Notes: a model not told the origin generated them from the letters alone. Shown: positions 18,241 to 28,388, numbered from the stretch's first letter. The stretch: DNA of 64,000 bases from Reichenbachiella carrageenanivorans (GCF_025639805.1 NZ_CP106735.1:682001-746000), one strand, 5' to 3'. Made by a program: numbers and translations.

Positions 18241-19261
18241 ATCTTAAAAAGGTGTTTTTGAAATTCTCTACTTTGACCTGCTCGCCTACAATTACCATCA
18301 CCATATCAGTGTCTATCTCCATAGTGGCAGACGGATTCAACTCAAACTTCCCCTCTTTATCTTTCACCCCTACGATAGTCACTCCAGAGCGATTTCTGAC
18401 ATCCATAAACTCAATCGACTGGCCTTGATATTCTGATTTCAAATTGCCTGCCTGAATCTCTTCTAGAAGCAGCCCTAGGTTCTGCCGTCCAGAAAGCTGA
18501 TCCAAATATTCGATCACAAAAGGCTTGGTGATGTGCTGTGCCATATGCAAGCCACCTATGGCATCTGGCAATATCACATGCGCTGCTCCTGCTTGTTTAA
18601 GCTTCTGAATAGAACGCTCCTCCGAAGCCCTCGATATGATACGCAAATTCGTATTGAGTTCTTTGGCAGTGAGCGTCAAGAATACATTTTCGGCGTCATT
18701 AGCAATAGAGGTGATCAGTGCTTTGGCTTTGTGTATCCCCGCCTCCTCCAGTACTTCGTCTTGTGTGCAATCACCCAAGATAAACTTGTATTTTTTTACA
18801 TTTTGGATAAGATCCAATAACTGCTCGTCTTTGTCTATGACTACAAAATCAACTCCCTGACTTTTCAACTCTTCACAAGCTCTGTTGCCATTTCTACCAA
18901 AACCGCAAACAATGATATGGTCTTTCATTTTTTCAACTTCTTTGCCTAATACAAATTTATGATACAATCTATTCAACTCTCCTTCAAACAGGTAGGTGGA
19001 CAAGATTGATACCACATAGGCAAATATCATCAAGTTGAATATGATATAGATGCTAGCAAATAATCTCCCTTGCTCAGATAGCGGATGTACCTCGTTGAAC
19101 CCCACGGTGGAAAACGTAATAACCGCCATGTAAAAAGACTCTACCCAAGAAAATTTTTCTATCCAATAAAATCCAAAAGTACCTATGCTCAACGAACTCA
19201 GCAGCAAAGTCGCGCTGATGAAAAATTTTCGAATGTCTCTATAATTATCAGAACGAAACAT
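18239..19261 (-). CDS. potassium channel with TrkA-N (RCK) domain
   Basis: A 340-residue membrane protein. Two transmembrane helices (about residues 12-35 and 67-92) flank a pore loop, then an RCK domain begins at DHIIVCGFGRNGNRACEEL (about 113) with the NAD/nucleotide-binding GxGxxG. A TrkA-C-like part runs from about 255 to the end. The architecture matches MthK-type calcium- or nucleotide-gated channels. The filter reads TVGFNEV instead of TVGYGD, so selectivity may be altered. It is probably the last gene of a minus-strand run starting with lpxH, with 7 nt between it and the preceding gene. Confidence 0.87.
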   Translation of the reverse strand: MFRSDNYRDIRKFFISATLLLSSLSIGTFGFYWIEKFSWVESFYMAVITFSTVGFNEVHPLSEQGRLFASIYIIFNLMIFAYVVSILSTYLFEGELNRLYHKFVLGKEVEKMKDHIIVCGFGRNGNRACEELKSQGVDFVVIDKDEQLLDLIQNVKKYKFILGDCTQDEVLEEAGIHKAKALITSIANDAENVFLTLTAKELNTNLRIISRASEERSIQKLKQAGAAHVILPDAIGGLHMAQHITKPFVIEYLDQLSGRQNLGLLLEEIQAGNLKSEYQGQSIEFMDVRNRSGVTIVGVKDKEGKFELNPSATMEIDTDMVMVIVGEQVKVENFKNTFLR

Positions 19262-19268
19262 GAGCCGC

Positions 19269-19982
19269 TTATCGACTGGGGTTACCTGAACTTTGAGGCT
19301 TTTCCTCGATTTTTACTGGTCGCTTTGGAATGGGTTTATCTCTAAACCTAAGCTTGTAAATCACATAATAATTGAAGCCAAACTGACCGTTCTTATCTGC
19401 CTTACCAAAGCCCGGAATCTCATATGGCATCAGTTCTCCATAACTCGATAAATCCTTCGCAAATTTAAATCTCAGCGTGTACCCCAAATACAATGGGCCT
19501 GCTATTTGCACGTTGATACCCAAGTTAGCTTCAAACCACCTGGCTTTCATATCGTCATTGGCATATGTGATTTGATCTGCTCCCCAGCCTACATCTTCTT
19601 GGCTATAATTGATCTTGTCACTAAAGGTGCTTTGGGCATACATTAATCCAAAAAATATACTACTTCGATGCTTATTGTACGGCATCAGATTGATGTGTGG
19701 CCCTACTCTGAAAAACGTACCCTCAGACGAATAATCAAAATCATCACCTATAGGGTTTATTTTATCTACTCCAAAATCGGCCGCCAAATAGTAATAATGG
19801 AAATCAATTTTAGAATGAAACTCTAATTTAGTTTCATCAGAAAATGCCGTCTTTCCTAGCCCTACTACATCTGCAGCAAAGATTATTTCAGAAGGTTTAA
19901 AGTCTTTTTCCGTTTCCTGAGCTATCACATTCCAGCCCAAAAAAAGAAAAATCAGACTAGTTATATATCTTAATATTCTCAT
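19269..19982 (-). CDS. exported DUF6048 family protein
   Basis: A 237-residue exported protein. The signal peptide ends in NVIAQ near residue 22. The rest has alternating aromatic beta-strand patterns (HYYYLAADFGVD, LYLGYTLRFKF, FGFNYYVIYKLRF) typical of a small outer-membrane beta-barrel, then a proline- and lysine-rich tail. The family is restricted to Bacteroidota and functionally unknown. Its start overlaps the end of the DUF6452 gene, a standing gene pair in this phylum. Confidence 0.8.
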   Translation of the reverse strand: MRILRYITSLIFLFLGWNVIAQETEKDFKPSEIIFAADVVGLGKTAFSDETKLEFHSKIDFHYYYLAADFGVDKINPIGDDFDYSSEGTFFRVGPHINLMPYNKHRSSIFFGLMYAQSTFSDKINYSQEDVGWGADQITYANDDMKARWFEANLGINVQIAGPLYLGYTLRFKFAKDLSSYGELMPYEIPGFGKADKNGQFGFNYYVIYKLRFRDKPIPKRPVKIEEKPQSSGNPSR

Positions 19983-20400
19983 CTATTGAAACGTCGATAA
20001 AGGTAGAAACCAATTCATAAGTATATGACGAACCCTCTACATTGAGTTCATCATAAAAGAAAGAAGGACCGCATTCCTCTGACAGCCATTCGAGTTCTTT
20101 GGTGTAGCTCAGTGTCAGCGTGTCTACCGACGTGCTACTCACAAACACGTAGGTCACTTGCTCTGCTTCAGGGTTTAGGTTCAAATCAAAACTTGCCAAT
20201 GAATCTGCTGAAGTATAAAATATTTGATCCGTACTACACTCTGTGACTCCTACAAACTTCATGTAGTGAGCCGTAGAGTCATCCTCGTTATAAAAATTCA
20301 CCCGGATGCTGCTTTTAGGCACACTCAAATTACAATCAGGCTCTTTGCCACAAGCCCACAACATTAAAATCCCAAAGCAAAGAATGACTGTTTCGCGCAT
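19957..20400 (-). CDS. DUF6452 family lipoprotein
   Basis: A 147-residue lipoprotein. The signal sequence ends in the lipobox LWAC (about residues 14-17). The mature part is beta-rich (SIRVNFYNEDDSTAHYMKFVG). I place the start at the ATG 20400, because the upstream 25 residues would put a basic, non-signal stretch before the signal peptide. It overlaps the next gene (DUF6048) by 26 nt. Function unknown. Confidence 0.78.
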   Translation of the reverse strand: MRETVILCFGILMLWACGKEPDCNLSVPKSSIRVNFYNEDDSTAHYMKFVGVTECSTDQIFYTSADSLASFDLNLNPEAEQVTYVFVSSTSVDTLTLSYTKELEWLSEECGPSFFYDELNVEGSSYTYELVSTFIDVSIDENIKIYN

Positions 20401-20437
20401 TTTAAAATTCAAGAATATTTTCTTTTTTTTGATTGAC

Positions 20438-21244
20438 TTATCGGGCGCTAAGATACTGATATATATTGAATCCATGCGGCGTTATAGCTACCAGACGCTC
20501 ATGGGCATAAGCGATTTTTAAAAACTTCAAATCCCCTAATGGTACCGTCTTATTCTCTCCTTCGTAAAGGTGAACCATCTGAAGCTGACCGTCTTGTTGG
20601 AAATAAATATAATCCTTGTCGAACCCTACCTCTTCGGGTGCTTCTTTCATCAATTGAAACAAGTAATTCCCAATATTGTCAAACACCAAAACACCCGCCG
20701 ACCTATCCACGATATACAGACGATTCTGATGAGAATGAAAGGACAGTATCTCTGCTTGGTGTTGGCTGAGTACTTGCGCCAATGATTTCTGCTCCAACAA
20801 CCTATTCTGACGTGTATCGATCAGTTTCAACGAAAAATCAGAAATATCCAACACCCACAGGGCTTGCTGAAAATTAGGCGCTACGTCTTCTATATAACCC
20901 AGTCCGAAATCTGCTAAGCGGTACCTCACTGGTGATGACAAATACCTATTGAGAAACACAAACTCCTGCAAATCCTCATAAAAGAGCCCTACTTTCAATT
21001 GGGATACTGCTGTAATTTCTTGAATACGCGCTACCTGCACAGGGGCATACTCCACAAGAAATTTGCCTTCCGTCGTGTACTTCGCCACAGCTCCTTGATC
21101 ATCTGCCACATAGATATTGCCCATCTGATCCAGTGCAAACTGCTCTATACCTTGACGCGCCACACTTTTTGTCAATTGCCATGGCTGGCCAGACGACAAA
21201 CACGGCAGCCCCAGTCCGATCAACAGAAATAGAAAATGCCTCAC
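20438..21244 (-). CDS. exported beta-propeller-like protein
   Basis: A 268-residue protein with a signal peptide (cleavage after SSG at about 19). The sequence has repeated short beta-strand units with the pattern of an NHL or SMP-30-like propeller (ALDQMGNIYVADDQGAVAKY, RLYIVDRSAGVLVFD). No catalytic motif is seen. Its ATG overlaps the lpxH stop by 4 nt, so it is translationally coupled to lpxH. Function not known. Confidence 0.7.
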   Translation of the reverse strand: MRHFLFLLIGLGLPCLSSGQPWQLTKSVARQGIEQFALDQMGNIYVADDQGAVAKYTTEGKFLVEYAPVQVARIQEITAVSQLKVGLFYEDLQEFVFLNRYLSSPVRYRLADFGLGYIEDVAPNFQQALWVLDISDFSLKLIDTRQNRLLEQKSLAQVLSQHQAEILSFHSHQNRLYIVDRSAGVLVFDNIGNYLFQLMKEAPEEVGFDKDYIYFQQDGQLQMVHLYEGENKTVPLGDLKFLKIAYAHERLVAITPHGFNIYQYLSAR

Positions 21245-22011
21245 TTATCGTATTTTTTTAATACTAACTCTTGTCCGTCATACACTGCATAAGAACTTCC
21301 CACTACCCACTCGCCCAAATTGACATAAGTAGCCTGCTCTCCGAGCGCATGCTTGCCTGCTATGTGCCGATGCCCATAGACATAAAAATCATGTGGTTGT
21401 TCTTTTTGAATTTCCCTACTATGAATAACAAGCCACTCCTTGTCACCAAAAAAAACCAATGGCTCCTCTTCTTGGGCTAAACGGCTGTCTTTAGACCACC
21501 ACTTGGCTACGGCTATACCTATGTCTGGGTGCAACCATCTAAACATCCATTGGCACAATGGGTTAGTAAATATTCTCTTAAAGAATTTGAATTTTCGATC
21601 TCCTGGCCCTAAACCATCTCCATGTGCCAGATAGAATTTATGATTTCCTATATGAAAAGACTCAGGCTTTTTGTATAACTCGGCACCTATTTCGGCATGC
21701 AGATAATCCTGCAACCAGAGGTCGTGATTACCAGAGAAAATGATGATTTTGATTCCTCTATCAGCCAGTTCGGCCAGTTTCCCTAAAAGTCTTACAAACC
21801 CCTTAGGCACAGCCTGTTTGTATTCAAACCAAAAATCAAAAATATCTCCAAGTAGGAATATGGCTTGTGCATCTGGAGCAATCTGCCCCAACCATTGTAC
21901 GATGTGCTTTTCCCTATCGAGGGATTGTTTGTGATTGGGTACACCCAAATGAAAATCACTGGCAAAGTAGATTTTCTTGTTTTTTTCTAATTCAGACAGG
22001 GCAATATTCAT
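21241..22011 (-). CDS. lpxH: UDP-2,3-diacylglucosamine diphosphatase LpxH
   Basis: A 256-residue metallophosphoesterase that releases lipid X from UDP-2,3-diacylglucosamine in lipid A synthesis, acting at the inner face of the cytoplasmic membrane. The metal-binding blocks are present: SDFHLG (about 18-23), GDIFDFWFEY (about 55-64), SGNHDLW, and the C-terminal VYGHRHIAG. The gene starts just after the ftsH terminator and overlaps the following gene by 4 nt. Confidence 0.93.
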   Translation of the reverse strand: MNIALSELEKNKKIYFASDFHLGVPNHKQSLDREKHIVQWLGQIAPDAQAIFLLGDIFDFWFEYKQAVPKGFVRLLGKLAELADRGIKIIIFSGNHDLWLQDYLHAEIGAELYKKPESFHIGNHKFYLAHGDGLGPGDRKFKFFKRIFTNPLCQWMFRWLHPDIGIAVAKWWSKDSRLAQEEEPLVFFGDKEWLVIHSREIQKEQPHDFYVYGHRHIAGKHALGEQATYVNLGEWVVGSSYAVYDGQELVLKKYDK

Positions 22012-22013
22012 CT

Positions 22014-22047
22014 GAAAAAAATTTGGGGCTATGAATCATAGCCCCAA
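22014..22047 (-). terminator. terminator of the rsfS-ftsH unit
   Basis: TTGGGGCTATG (22023-22033) pairs with CATAGCCCCAA (22037-22047) around a 3-nt loop. On the minus strand the stem is followed by seven T residues. Confidence 0.85.
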
Positions 22048-22056
22048 TTTATTGTT

Positions 22057-24153
22057 TTATTTAGAATCTTTTGTTGTTTCCTCTAGATTCTCAGGAGCAG
22101 AAGGCAGCTTATCTTCTTCGCTCTCTACTTCTGTTTTTATCTCAGATTTCAACTCTTCGATGGCTTTCTCATTTTTGATTTCTTCTTCTCCCTTAGGTCC
22201 CAAAGCGCCATTGGTAAAAGCTTTATAGTTAGTGTCTTTTTCAAACGGGCGCTTACCGATCAACTGCTCTAGATCAGCTTGGAAAATAATTTCTTTCTCC
22301 AACAACTCTATCGCAATTTTTTCCAACTGCTCACGCTTATCACTGAGCAATTGTTTGGTTCTTGCATACGCCTCGTCCACGATTTTCTTCACTTCCTTAT
22401 CGATCAGCTCAGCTGTCGCTTCAGAATACGGTTTGTTAAAATTGTATTCTGATTGCTTCGAATCATAGAATGAAATATTGCCAATGGCTGAATTCATACC
22501 ATAAACAGTAACAATACTATAGGCCATTTTAGTAATTCGCTCCAAGTCGCTTAATGCGCCTGTAGAGATCTTACCAAATACTATTTCTTCGGCGACTCTA
22601 CCGCCCAGCGCCATACACATCTCATCCATGAGCTGTTCTGTCTGATGCAAATGCTGCTCTCTTGGTAGATACTGTGCATATCCAAGGGCTGCATACCCTC
22701 TAGGCACAATACTGACCTTCACCAAAGGATCCGCATGTTCTAAATACCATCCAGCCACTGCATGACCTGCCTCATGATAGGCCACAATCTTCTTCTCTTC
22801 TGGAGAAATAATTTTAGTCTTTTTCTCCAATCCTCCGATCACACGGTCGATTGCGTCTTGAAAATCTTTAGAATCAACTGCTTTTTTATCTTTACGAGCA
22901 GCAATCAAAGCAGCTTCGTTACACACATTGGCGATTTCAGCACCTGCAAAGCCAGGCGTCTGAGCTGCCAATTCTCTAGAATCTACTTCCTTATCTATCT
23001 TGATAGGACCCAAATGCACTTTGAATATGGCATCTCTTCCTACAATATCTGGTTTGTCAATGCTGATTTGTCTATCGAATCTACCAGGTCTCAACAAGGC
23101 AGAATCCAACACATCTGGGCGGTTGGTAGCTGCAAGGATAATGACCCCTGTATCGGTAGAAAATCCATCCATTTCTACAAGTAAAGAGTTTAAAGTATTT
23201 TCTCTTTCATCGTTAGAACCTGGCATTTGCCCCTTGCCTCTAGATCGGCCAATCGCATCGATCTCATCGATAAACACGATACACGGTGCTTTTTCTTTGG
23301 CTTGCTTAAACAAGTCTCTTACTCTGGCAGCTCCCACTCCTACAAACATTTCTACAAAGTCCGAACCAGACAAAGTGAAAAATGGAACAGCCGCTTCGCC
23401 TGCCACGGCTTTCGCCAATAAGGTCTTTCCTGTGCCAGGAGGACCTACTAAAAGGGCTCCTTTAGGGATTTTTCCGCCTAGTTTGGTAAACTTCGAGGGG
23501 TTCTTCAAAAAGTCTACAATTTCTTTTACTTCTTCTTTGGCTTCATCCAATCCTGCTACGTTATCAAAAGTGATCTTCACTTTGTTTTCTGCATCGAATA
23601 GTGCCGCCTTAGATTTTCCAATATTGAATATCTGTCCACCAGGGCCTCCGCCCCCTGTCATTCGTCTCATCAATAACCAAAACCCAAGGATGATGATGAT
23701 AAAGAAACCAGAATTCAAAAACACATGTGTGTAATCCGACCTGTCATCTACTAGATACTCATAGTCGGCATCAGATTTCAGTTGACTATCCAGTATCTCT
23801 TTCTTTTTAGCAAAGATGTCTATGCTTTCAACTTTAAAGAAATACTGAGGCCCAGTAGATTGTACACCAAATCGATTCTGCTGTTCCAACTGGACTTTAT
23901 ATTTGCTATTTTGTAACGCCTCGTCTTTAAGGGTCACTTCTACAATTTTCTGATTACCTATCAGCACGACCTTTTGTACGTCGTTGCTCAGCACCATTTG
24001 CTCAAACCTCTTGAAAGATATTTCTACTGCAGAATTGTTATTCGAAAAGTACGAGATGCCAAAAATGAATGCCATTAATCCAAAAATCACCCATATCTGG
24101 TAATTCGGCTTGTTAGGCTGAGTCGTACTATTCTTTCTCGGTTTATCCGCCAT
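22057..24153 (-). CDS. ftsH: ATP-dependent zinc metalloprotease FtsH
   Basis: A 698-residue membrane-anchored AAA+ protease that degrades unstable membrane and cytosolic proteins. Transmembrane helix 1 is at about residues 19-36 and helix 2 at about 148-162 ([13 protein letters not shown]), with a periplasmic part between them. The AAA domain has Walker A GPPGTGKT and Walker [12 protein letters not shown], with SRH residues after [19 protein letters not shown]. The protease domain has the zinc motif HEAGH in [13 protein letters not shown]. The C-terminal tail is acidic. It follows rsfS on the same strand, as in many Bacteroidota. Confidence 0.97.
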   Translation of the reverse strand: MADKPRKNSTTQPNKPNYQIWVIFGLMAFIFGISYFSNNNSAVEISFKRFEQMVLSNDVQKVVLIGNQKIVEVTLKDEALQNSKYKVQLEQQNRFGVQSTGPQYFFKVESIDIFAKKKEILDSQLKSDADYEYLVDDRSDYTHVFLNSGFFIIIILGFWLLMRRMTGGGGPGGQIFNIGKSKAALFDAENKVKITFDNVAGLDEAKEEVKEIVDFLKNPSKFTKLGGKIPKGALLVGPPGTGKTLLAKAVAGEAAVPFFTLSGSDFVEMFVGVGAARVRDLFKQAKEKAPCIVFIDEIDAIGRSRGKGQMPGSNDERENTLNSLLVEMDGFSTDTGVIILAATNRPDVLDSALLRPGRFDRQISIDKPDIVGRDAIFKVHLGPIKIDKEVDSRELAAQTPGFAGAEIANVCNEAALIAARKDKKAVDSKDFQDAIDRVIGGLEKKTKIISPEEKKIVAYHEAGHAVAGWYLEHADPLVKVSIVPRGYAALGYAQYLPREQHLHQTEQLMDEMCMALGGRVAEEIVFGKISTGALSDLERITKMAYSIVTVYGMNSAIGNISFYDSKQSEYNFNKPYSEATAELIDKEVKKIVDEAYARTKQLLSDKREQLEKIAIELLEKEIIFQADLEQLIGKRPFEKDTNYKAFTNGALGPKGEEEIKNEKAIEELKSEIKTEVESEEDKLPSAPENLEETTKDSK

Positions 24154-24196
24154 TATTAATAATTTATAAAATTGTGTTTAACGCCTCGTGGCTGAT

Positions 24197-24574
24197 TTAG
24201 TTTTCTTCTTCTATAGAAGTGATGATAGCATCGCCCCACAGTTTTTCTAAGGAATAAAATTCTCTGCGGTCTTTTCTAAAGATGTGCACCACTACATTAG
24301 CATAATCCATCAAGATCCACTCTTTGCTTTCTTTTCCTTCTTTTCTCCATGGCTTATCTGAAGTGGTCTTATTTACGACGTCTTCTACAGAATCAGATAT
24401 GGCGTCAATTTGTGTGTCAGAATTACCAGAGCAAATTACAAAAAAATCGGCAACAGCATTGCCTATGTTTCTCAAATCAATCAGTACAATATCAGAAGCC
24501 TTCTTTTCCAACATTCCCTTCACCACTGCGTCACTCAATGTTTTAGAATTTTGAGCTTCTTTTATTTCTGTCAT
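24197..24574 (-). CDS. rsfS: ribosomal silencing factor RsfS
   Basis: A 125-residue member of the Iojap/RsfS family, which binds ribosomal protein uL14 and blocks subunit joining when nutrients are short. Typical marks are KASDIVLIDLRNIGNAVADFFVICSGNSDTQ (about 25-55) and the closing WILMDYANVVVHIF. Divergent from birA with about 40 nt between starts. Confidence 0.93.
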   Translation of the reverse strand: MTEIKEAQNSKTLSDAVVKGMLEKKASDIVLIDLRNIGNAVADFFVICSGNSDTQIDAISDSVEDVVNKTTSDKPWRKEGKESKEWILMDYANVVVHIFRKDRREFYSLEKLWGDAIITSIEEEN

Positions 24575-24614
24575 GCTTTGTCTCTAAATTTACCACAAAA
24601 TTAACCAATTTAAG

Positions 24615-25370
24615 TTGCATAAATTCTTTGCCAAAACTCAATTCCTTGGAAAAAAGGTTCTTTTTCTGTCACAATGTCATTCTACCAATGACATAGCCGC
24701 TGGGCTATTGAAAGAAAAAAAACAACTAGAGGGGACTACTGTGATCACAGCCGATCAAACCAACGGCAGAGGCCAACGTGGCAACACTTGGGAGTCTGAG
24801 CCAAATAAAAATGCGACTTTCTCTCTCATTCTGAAACCAACCATCATTCCAGCACAACATCAGTTTCAGTTGCACATCATTACTACACTAGCTATTCATG
24901 CTACTTTATTCCCTTTATTAGGAAAAGAGCTAAAAATAAAATGGCCCAACGACATCTATTATGGAGATCAAAAATTGGGAGGGATTCTGATAGAAAACAC
25001 TCTTAAAGGTCAGCACATAGAGACGGCTATTATAGGCATAGGTCTGAATGTGAACCAAATTCAATTCCATACTTCATCGGCCACTTCACTGCAAGAAATT
25101 ACAGGAGAAACGTACAACGTGAATGAATTGATCGAACAACTATTGATCGAATTAGAAAAAAAATATTTAGCCCTCAAAGGTAATGAGCTGAAAAACCTTG
25201 AATTTCAATACTTACGCAGGTTATACCGATTCGAAACAGACAGCTTATACGAAACCGCTGGCCGTCCATTTCATGGTAAAATCACGGGCATAAATCCCTT
25301 AGGTTTATTGCAAATTCAAGAAAACGAAATGAGGCACGAATTTGCATTCAAAGAAGTCAAGTATTTATAA
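24615..25370 (+). CDS. birA: biotin-[acetyl-CoA-carboxylase] ligase BirA (without repressor domain)
   Basis: A 251-residue biotin protein ligase that attaches biotin to carrier lysines such as that of the biotin carrier encoded at 30,404. Conserved blocks are SQCHSTNDIA (about 19-28), the biotin-binding GRGQRGNTWESEP, KWPNDIYYGDQKLGGILIE, and GIGLNVN. It lacks the N-terminal DNA-binding domain. The start appears to be TTG at 24615: the in-frame stop at 24585-24587 leaves no ATG, and homologues begin with a similar MHK segment. Confidence 0.92.
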   Translation: MHKFFAKTQFLGKKVLFLSQCHSTNDIAAGLLKEKKQLEGTTVITADQTNGRGQRGNTWESEPNKNATFSLILKPTIIPAQHQFQLHIITTLAIHATLFPLLGKELKIKWPNDIYYGDQKLGGILIENTLKGQHIETAIIGIGLNVNQIQFHTSSATSLQEITGETYNVNELIEQLLIELEKKYLALKGNELKNLEFQYLRRLYRFETDSLYETAGRPFHGKITGINPLGLLQIQENEMRHEFAFKEVKYL

Positions 25371-25406
25371 ACAAAGTAGCCATTTTTACGTCACCATTTT
25401 ATCAAT

Positions 25407-25414
25407 TAGTTTTG
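25407..25414 (+). promoter_or_regulatory. -7 promoter element of ahcY
   Basis: TAGTTTTG, followed by CAG, matches TAnnTTTG, 28 nt before the ahcY start codon. No clear -33 TTG. Confidence 0.55.
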
Positions 25415-25441
25415 CAGTCGCAATTAGAAAAATATTAAGTA

Positions 25442-26743
25442 ATGATAGATACAGCATCAAAATTTAAGGTTAAAGATATTAGCCTGGCCGAATGGGGTCG
25501 AAAAGAAATCAAACTAGCCGAAGCTGAAATGCCTGGTTTGATGTCTCTCAGAGAAGAGTATGGACAAAGCAAGCCTCTAGCTGGCGCTAGAATCGCAGGA
25601 TGCCTTCACATGACGATCCAGACAGCAGTTTTAATCGAAACATTGTTAGAGTTAGGTGCTGAGGTGACTTGGTCCTCTTGCAATATTTTCTCTACACAGG
25701 ATCATGCCGCAGCTGCAATCGCACAAGCCAACATCCCAGTATATGCTTGGAAAGGCATGAACGAAACAGAATTTGATTGGTGTATCGAACAAACATTGTT
25801 TGCCTTTGAAGGAGGTAAGCCCTTGAACATGATCTTGGATGATGGCGGTGATCTGACCAACATGGTACTAGACAGATACCCTGAATTGGTGAAAGATATC
25901 AAAGGATTGTCCGAAGAAACTACCACTGGAGTACACCGTCTCCAAGAAAGAGAAGAAAAAGGCACATTACCGATGCCTGCCATCAACGTAAATGACTCTG
26001 TAACCAAATCTAAATTTGACAACAAATATGGATGTAAAGAGTCTCTCGTAGATGCGATCCGTCGTGCAACCGACGTGATGATGGCTGGTAAAGTAGCCCT
26101 AGTAGCTGGGTACGGTGACGTAGGAAAAGGATCTGCCGCTTCGCTCAAAGGTGCTGGCGCAAGAGTCATTGTGACCGAGATCGATCCTATCTGTGCGCTA
26201 CAGGCAGCTATGGACGGTTTTGAAGTGAAGAAAATGGACAACGGTGTGGCAGAGGCCGACATCATCGTAACCACTACTGGCAACAAAGACATTGTAGTAG
26301 GTCGCCATTTTGAAAAAATGAAAGACAAAGCCATCGTTTGTAACATTGGGCATTTTGACAATGAGATTGATGTTTCTTGGTTGAATTCAAATGCGAAGAA
26401 AACAGAAATCAAACCACAAGTAGACCTCTATGAGCTGAATGGCAAAGAAATTATCCTTTTAGCAGAAGGTAGATTGGTAAACTTAGGTTGCGCTACTGGC
26501 CACCCTTCGTTTGTAATGTCTAATTCGTTTACCAACCAGACGTTGGCTCAAATCGAATTATGGACCAATAATGATGCTTATGAAAACAAAGTCTATATGC
26601 TACCTAAGCATTTAGATGAGAAAGTAGCCAGACTACACTTGTCTAAAATCGGCGTAGAGCTAGACGTATTGAGTGCAGATCAGGCAGAATATATCGGCGT
26701 GACTCCAGAAGGGCCATACAAACCTGAGTATTATAGATATTAA
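25442..26743 (+). CDS. ahcY: adenosylhomocysteinase
   Basis: A 433-residue NAD-dependent enzyme that splits S-adenosylhomocysteine into adenosine and homocysteine, removing the inhibitory product of SAM methylation. Signatures are [16 protein letters not shown] (about 79-94), the NAD-binding [17 protein letters not shown], and the C-terminal KPEYYRY, which reaches the NAD site of the neighbouring subunit. It is a single-gene unit with its own promoter and terminator. Confidence 0.97.
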   Translation: MIDTASKFKVKDISLAEWGRKEIKLAEAEMPGLMSLREEYGQSKPLAGARIAGCLHMTIQTAVLIETLLELGAEVTWSSCNIFSTQDHAAAAIAQANIPVYAWKGMNETEFDWCIEQTLFAFEGGKPLNMILDDGGDLTNMVLDRYPELVKDIKGLSEETTTGVHRLQEREEKGTLPMPAINVNDSVTKSKFDNKYGCKESLVDAIRRATDVMMAGKVALVAGYGDVGKGSAASLKGAGARVIVTEIDPICALQAAMDGFEVKKMDNGVAEADIIVTTTGNKDIVVGRHFEKMKDKAIVCNIGHFDNEIDVSWLNSNAKKTEIKPQVDLYELNGKEIILLAEGRLVNLGCATGHPSFVMSNSFTNQTLAQIELWTNNDAYENKVYMLPKHLDEKVARLHLSKIGVELDVLSADQAEYIGVTPEGPYKPEYYRY

Positions 26744-26765
26744 TTTTTGCAACAAGCAATCCAAA

Positions 26766-26810
26766 AAGCCACTTAGACTCGTAGGTTTTCAGAGTCAAGT
26801 GGCTTTTTTT
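26766..26810 (+). terminator. intrinsic terminator of ahcY
   Basis: AAGCCACTTAGACTC pairs with GAGTCAAGTGGCTT with one bulged base, followed by a run of seven T (26804-26810). Confidence 0.85.
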
Positions 26811-26924
26811 ATGGCCTTGTGGAGTTAAGGCTACCAATTAATTTATTTACTTAACAAAACCACATAGATTTAAGAACGTAGGATCGTATGTTCATACACG
26901 TAAAATGGACAGCATTCAAAACCA

Positions 26925-27503
26925 ATGGAAGAATCTCCAACCAAAAACGACTACACCAATCAAGCAAAGGATAAAATCTTCAATGAAGAATTTATGCCTC
27001 ACATTCGTGCAATGTACAATTTTGCGCATCGGCTGACCTATGATGAAGACGACGCCAAAGATCTGGTACAAGACACCTTCATGAAATCCTATCGTTTTAT
27101 AAATTCCTTTCAGCAAGGAACTAATGCGAAAGCGTGGCTGTTCAGGATCATGAAAAATAGTTTCATCAACGATTTTCGTAAAAAAAGCAAACAACCAACA
27201 AAAGTAGATTATCAGGAAGTAGAAGGCTATTACAACTCTGAAGGCACTCAAAAAGCTGTCACTACAGACTTGAGAATAGACACGGTAAAAAACCTCATCG
27301 GCGATGAAATCACCAATGCATTAGCAGCACTGGATATCGACTTTAGGACAGTGATTATCCTGTGCGACCTCGAAGGATTCACCTATGAAGAAATGGCTAA
27401 AATATTAGACATTCCAATAGGTACAGTGAGGTCGAGACTGCATAGAGCAAGAAACCTATTGAAAGAAAAATTGCAGTCCTATGCACAGAGCATGGGATAT
27501 TAA
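26925..27503 (+). CDS. ECF-family RNA polymerase sigma factor
   Basis: A 192-residue extracytoplasmic-function sigma factor. Region 2 is at about residues 28-92, with the YDEDDAKDLVQDTFMKSYRF core and AWLFRIMKNSFINDFRKK. Region 4 is at about 130-185, with FRTVIILCDLEGFTYEEMA and the helix-turn-helix IPIGTVRSRLHRARNLLKE. It precedes by 20 nt a small zinc-motif protein likely to be its anti-sigma factor. In Bacteroidota such sigma factors respond to envelope or oxidative stress; the target genes are not visible here. Confidence 0.93.
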   Translation: MEESPTKNDYTNQAKDKIFNEEFMPHIRAMYNFAHRLTYDEDDAKDLVQDTFMKSYRFINSFQQGTNAKAWLFRIMKNSFINDFRKKSKQPTKVDYQEVEGYYNSEGTQKAVTTDLRIDTVKNLIGDEITNALAALDIDFRTVIILCDLEGFTYEEMAKILDIPIGTVRSRLHRARNLLKEKLQSYAQSMGY

Positions 27504-27523
27504 TAATTAAATTTGCGGCTATT

Positions 27524-27799
27524 GTGAGCTTGAAAAAACTGGTAAACGAAATAAAATTCCGAACAGGAACGGCTAAATGCACCGAATACTTGGAGCTGGT
27601 TCAACGGGTGTTAGACGGCCAGGCCAGTCGGTCTCAAGAAGTCTATTTAAAAAGACATCAGAAAATGTGTCTGAAATGCCTCGAACGTTTCAATATTGAC
27701 CAAGAAATAAAAAAGCTCATCCAATTGAAACTGGCAAGCAGAGAAGTTCCTGAAGGGCTTGCTGAAGCCATCAAAACGAAAATCGCAAAATCCGCTTAA
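27524..27799 (+). CDS. probable zinc-binding (ZAS) anti-sigma factor
   Basis: A 91-residue cytoplasmic protein directly behind the ECF sigma gene. Cys19, His45, Cys49 and Cys52 have the spacing C-x25-H-x3-C-x2-C, identical to the zinc ligands of RsrA-type redox-sensing anti-sigma factors (C11, H37, C41, C44). The N-terminus is basic and the C-terminal half is helical. No membrane segment is present. The start is GTG at 27524; TTG at 27530 is an alternative. The gene ends 3 nt before gmk. Role inferred from motif and neighbour. Confidence 0.72.
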   Translation: MSLKKLVNEIKFRTGTAKCTEYLELVQRVLDGQASRSQEVYLKRHQKMCLKCLERFNIDQEIKKLIQLKLASREVPEGLAEAIKTKIAKSA

Positions 27800-27802
27800 T
27801 TC

Positions 27803-28372
27803 ATGCAAAAAGGCAAAGCCATTATATTTTCCGCTCCTTCTGGCTCAGGAAAAACAACCATCGTCAAACATATCCTTTCCAAATTTCCAAATATAGAATT
27901 TTCCATTTCTGCCTCTACAAGAGACAAAAGAGGAAGATCGGAAACCAACGGAAAGGATTACCATTTTTTGAGCCCCGAAGAATTCAAAACCAAGATTGAT
28001 AACGACGAATTTGTCGAATGGGAAGAAGTATACGAAGGCAATTTCTACGGCACACTCAAGTCCGAGGTAGAACGCATCTGGTCCAAAGGACACCATGTGA
28101 TATTCGACGTAGACGTAAAGGGAGGGATTAGTTTAAAGCAATACTTTGCGGATGATGCCCTATCCATTTTCGTAAAAGTGAAAGACATGGATGTATTGGC
28201 TGAGCGACTCAAAGATCGTGGCACGGAAGATCAAGCCAGTCTTTCAAGAAGATTGTACAAAGCGAAATTCGAAATGTCTTTTGAAAATAAATTTGACACT
28301 ACATTGGTCAACGACAAGCTAGAAGAGTCATTTGCCAATGCTGAGAAGTTGATTGGAGACTTTTTGAAATAA
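27803..28372 (+). CDS. gmk: guanylate kinase
   Basis: A 189-residue enzyme phosphorylating GMP to GDP with ATP. The P-loop is [10 protein letters not shown] (about 10-19). The GMP-binding region is [22 protein letters not shown], and the lid and core follow with [15 protein letters not shown] and [10 protein letters not shown]. Normal length. It is packed between the anti-sigma gene and nadD in one plus-strand run. Confidence 0.96.
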   Translation: MQKGKAIIFSAPSGSGKTTIVKHILSKFPNIEFSISASTRDKRGRSETNGKDYHFLSPEEFKTKIDNDEFVEWEEVYEGNFYGTLKSEVERIWSKGHHVIFDVDVKGGISLKQYFADDALSIFVKVKDMDVLAERLKDRGTEDQASLSRRLYKAKFEMSFENKFDTTLVNDKLEESFANAEKLIGDFLK

Positions 28373-28388
28373 GCGCTAGATTAGGCTT

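Noticed and set aside
23000..23734. 244-residue plus-strand open frame
   Set aside because: Antisense to the AAA domain of ftsH; no independent motif.
25702..26412. 236-residue minus-strand frame
   Set aside because: Antisense to ahcY, whose signatures are complete.
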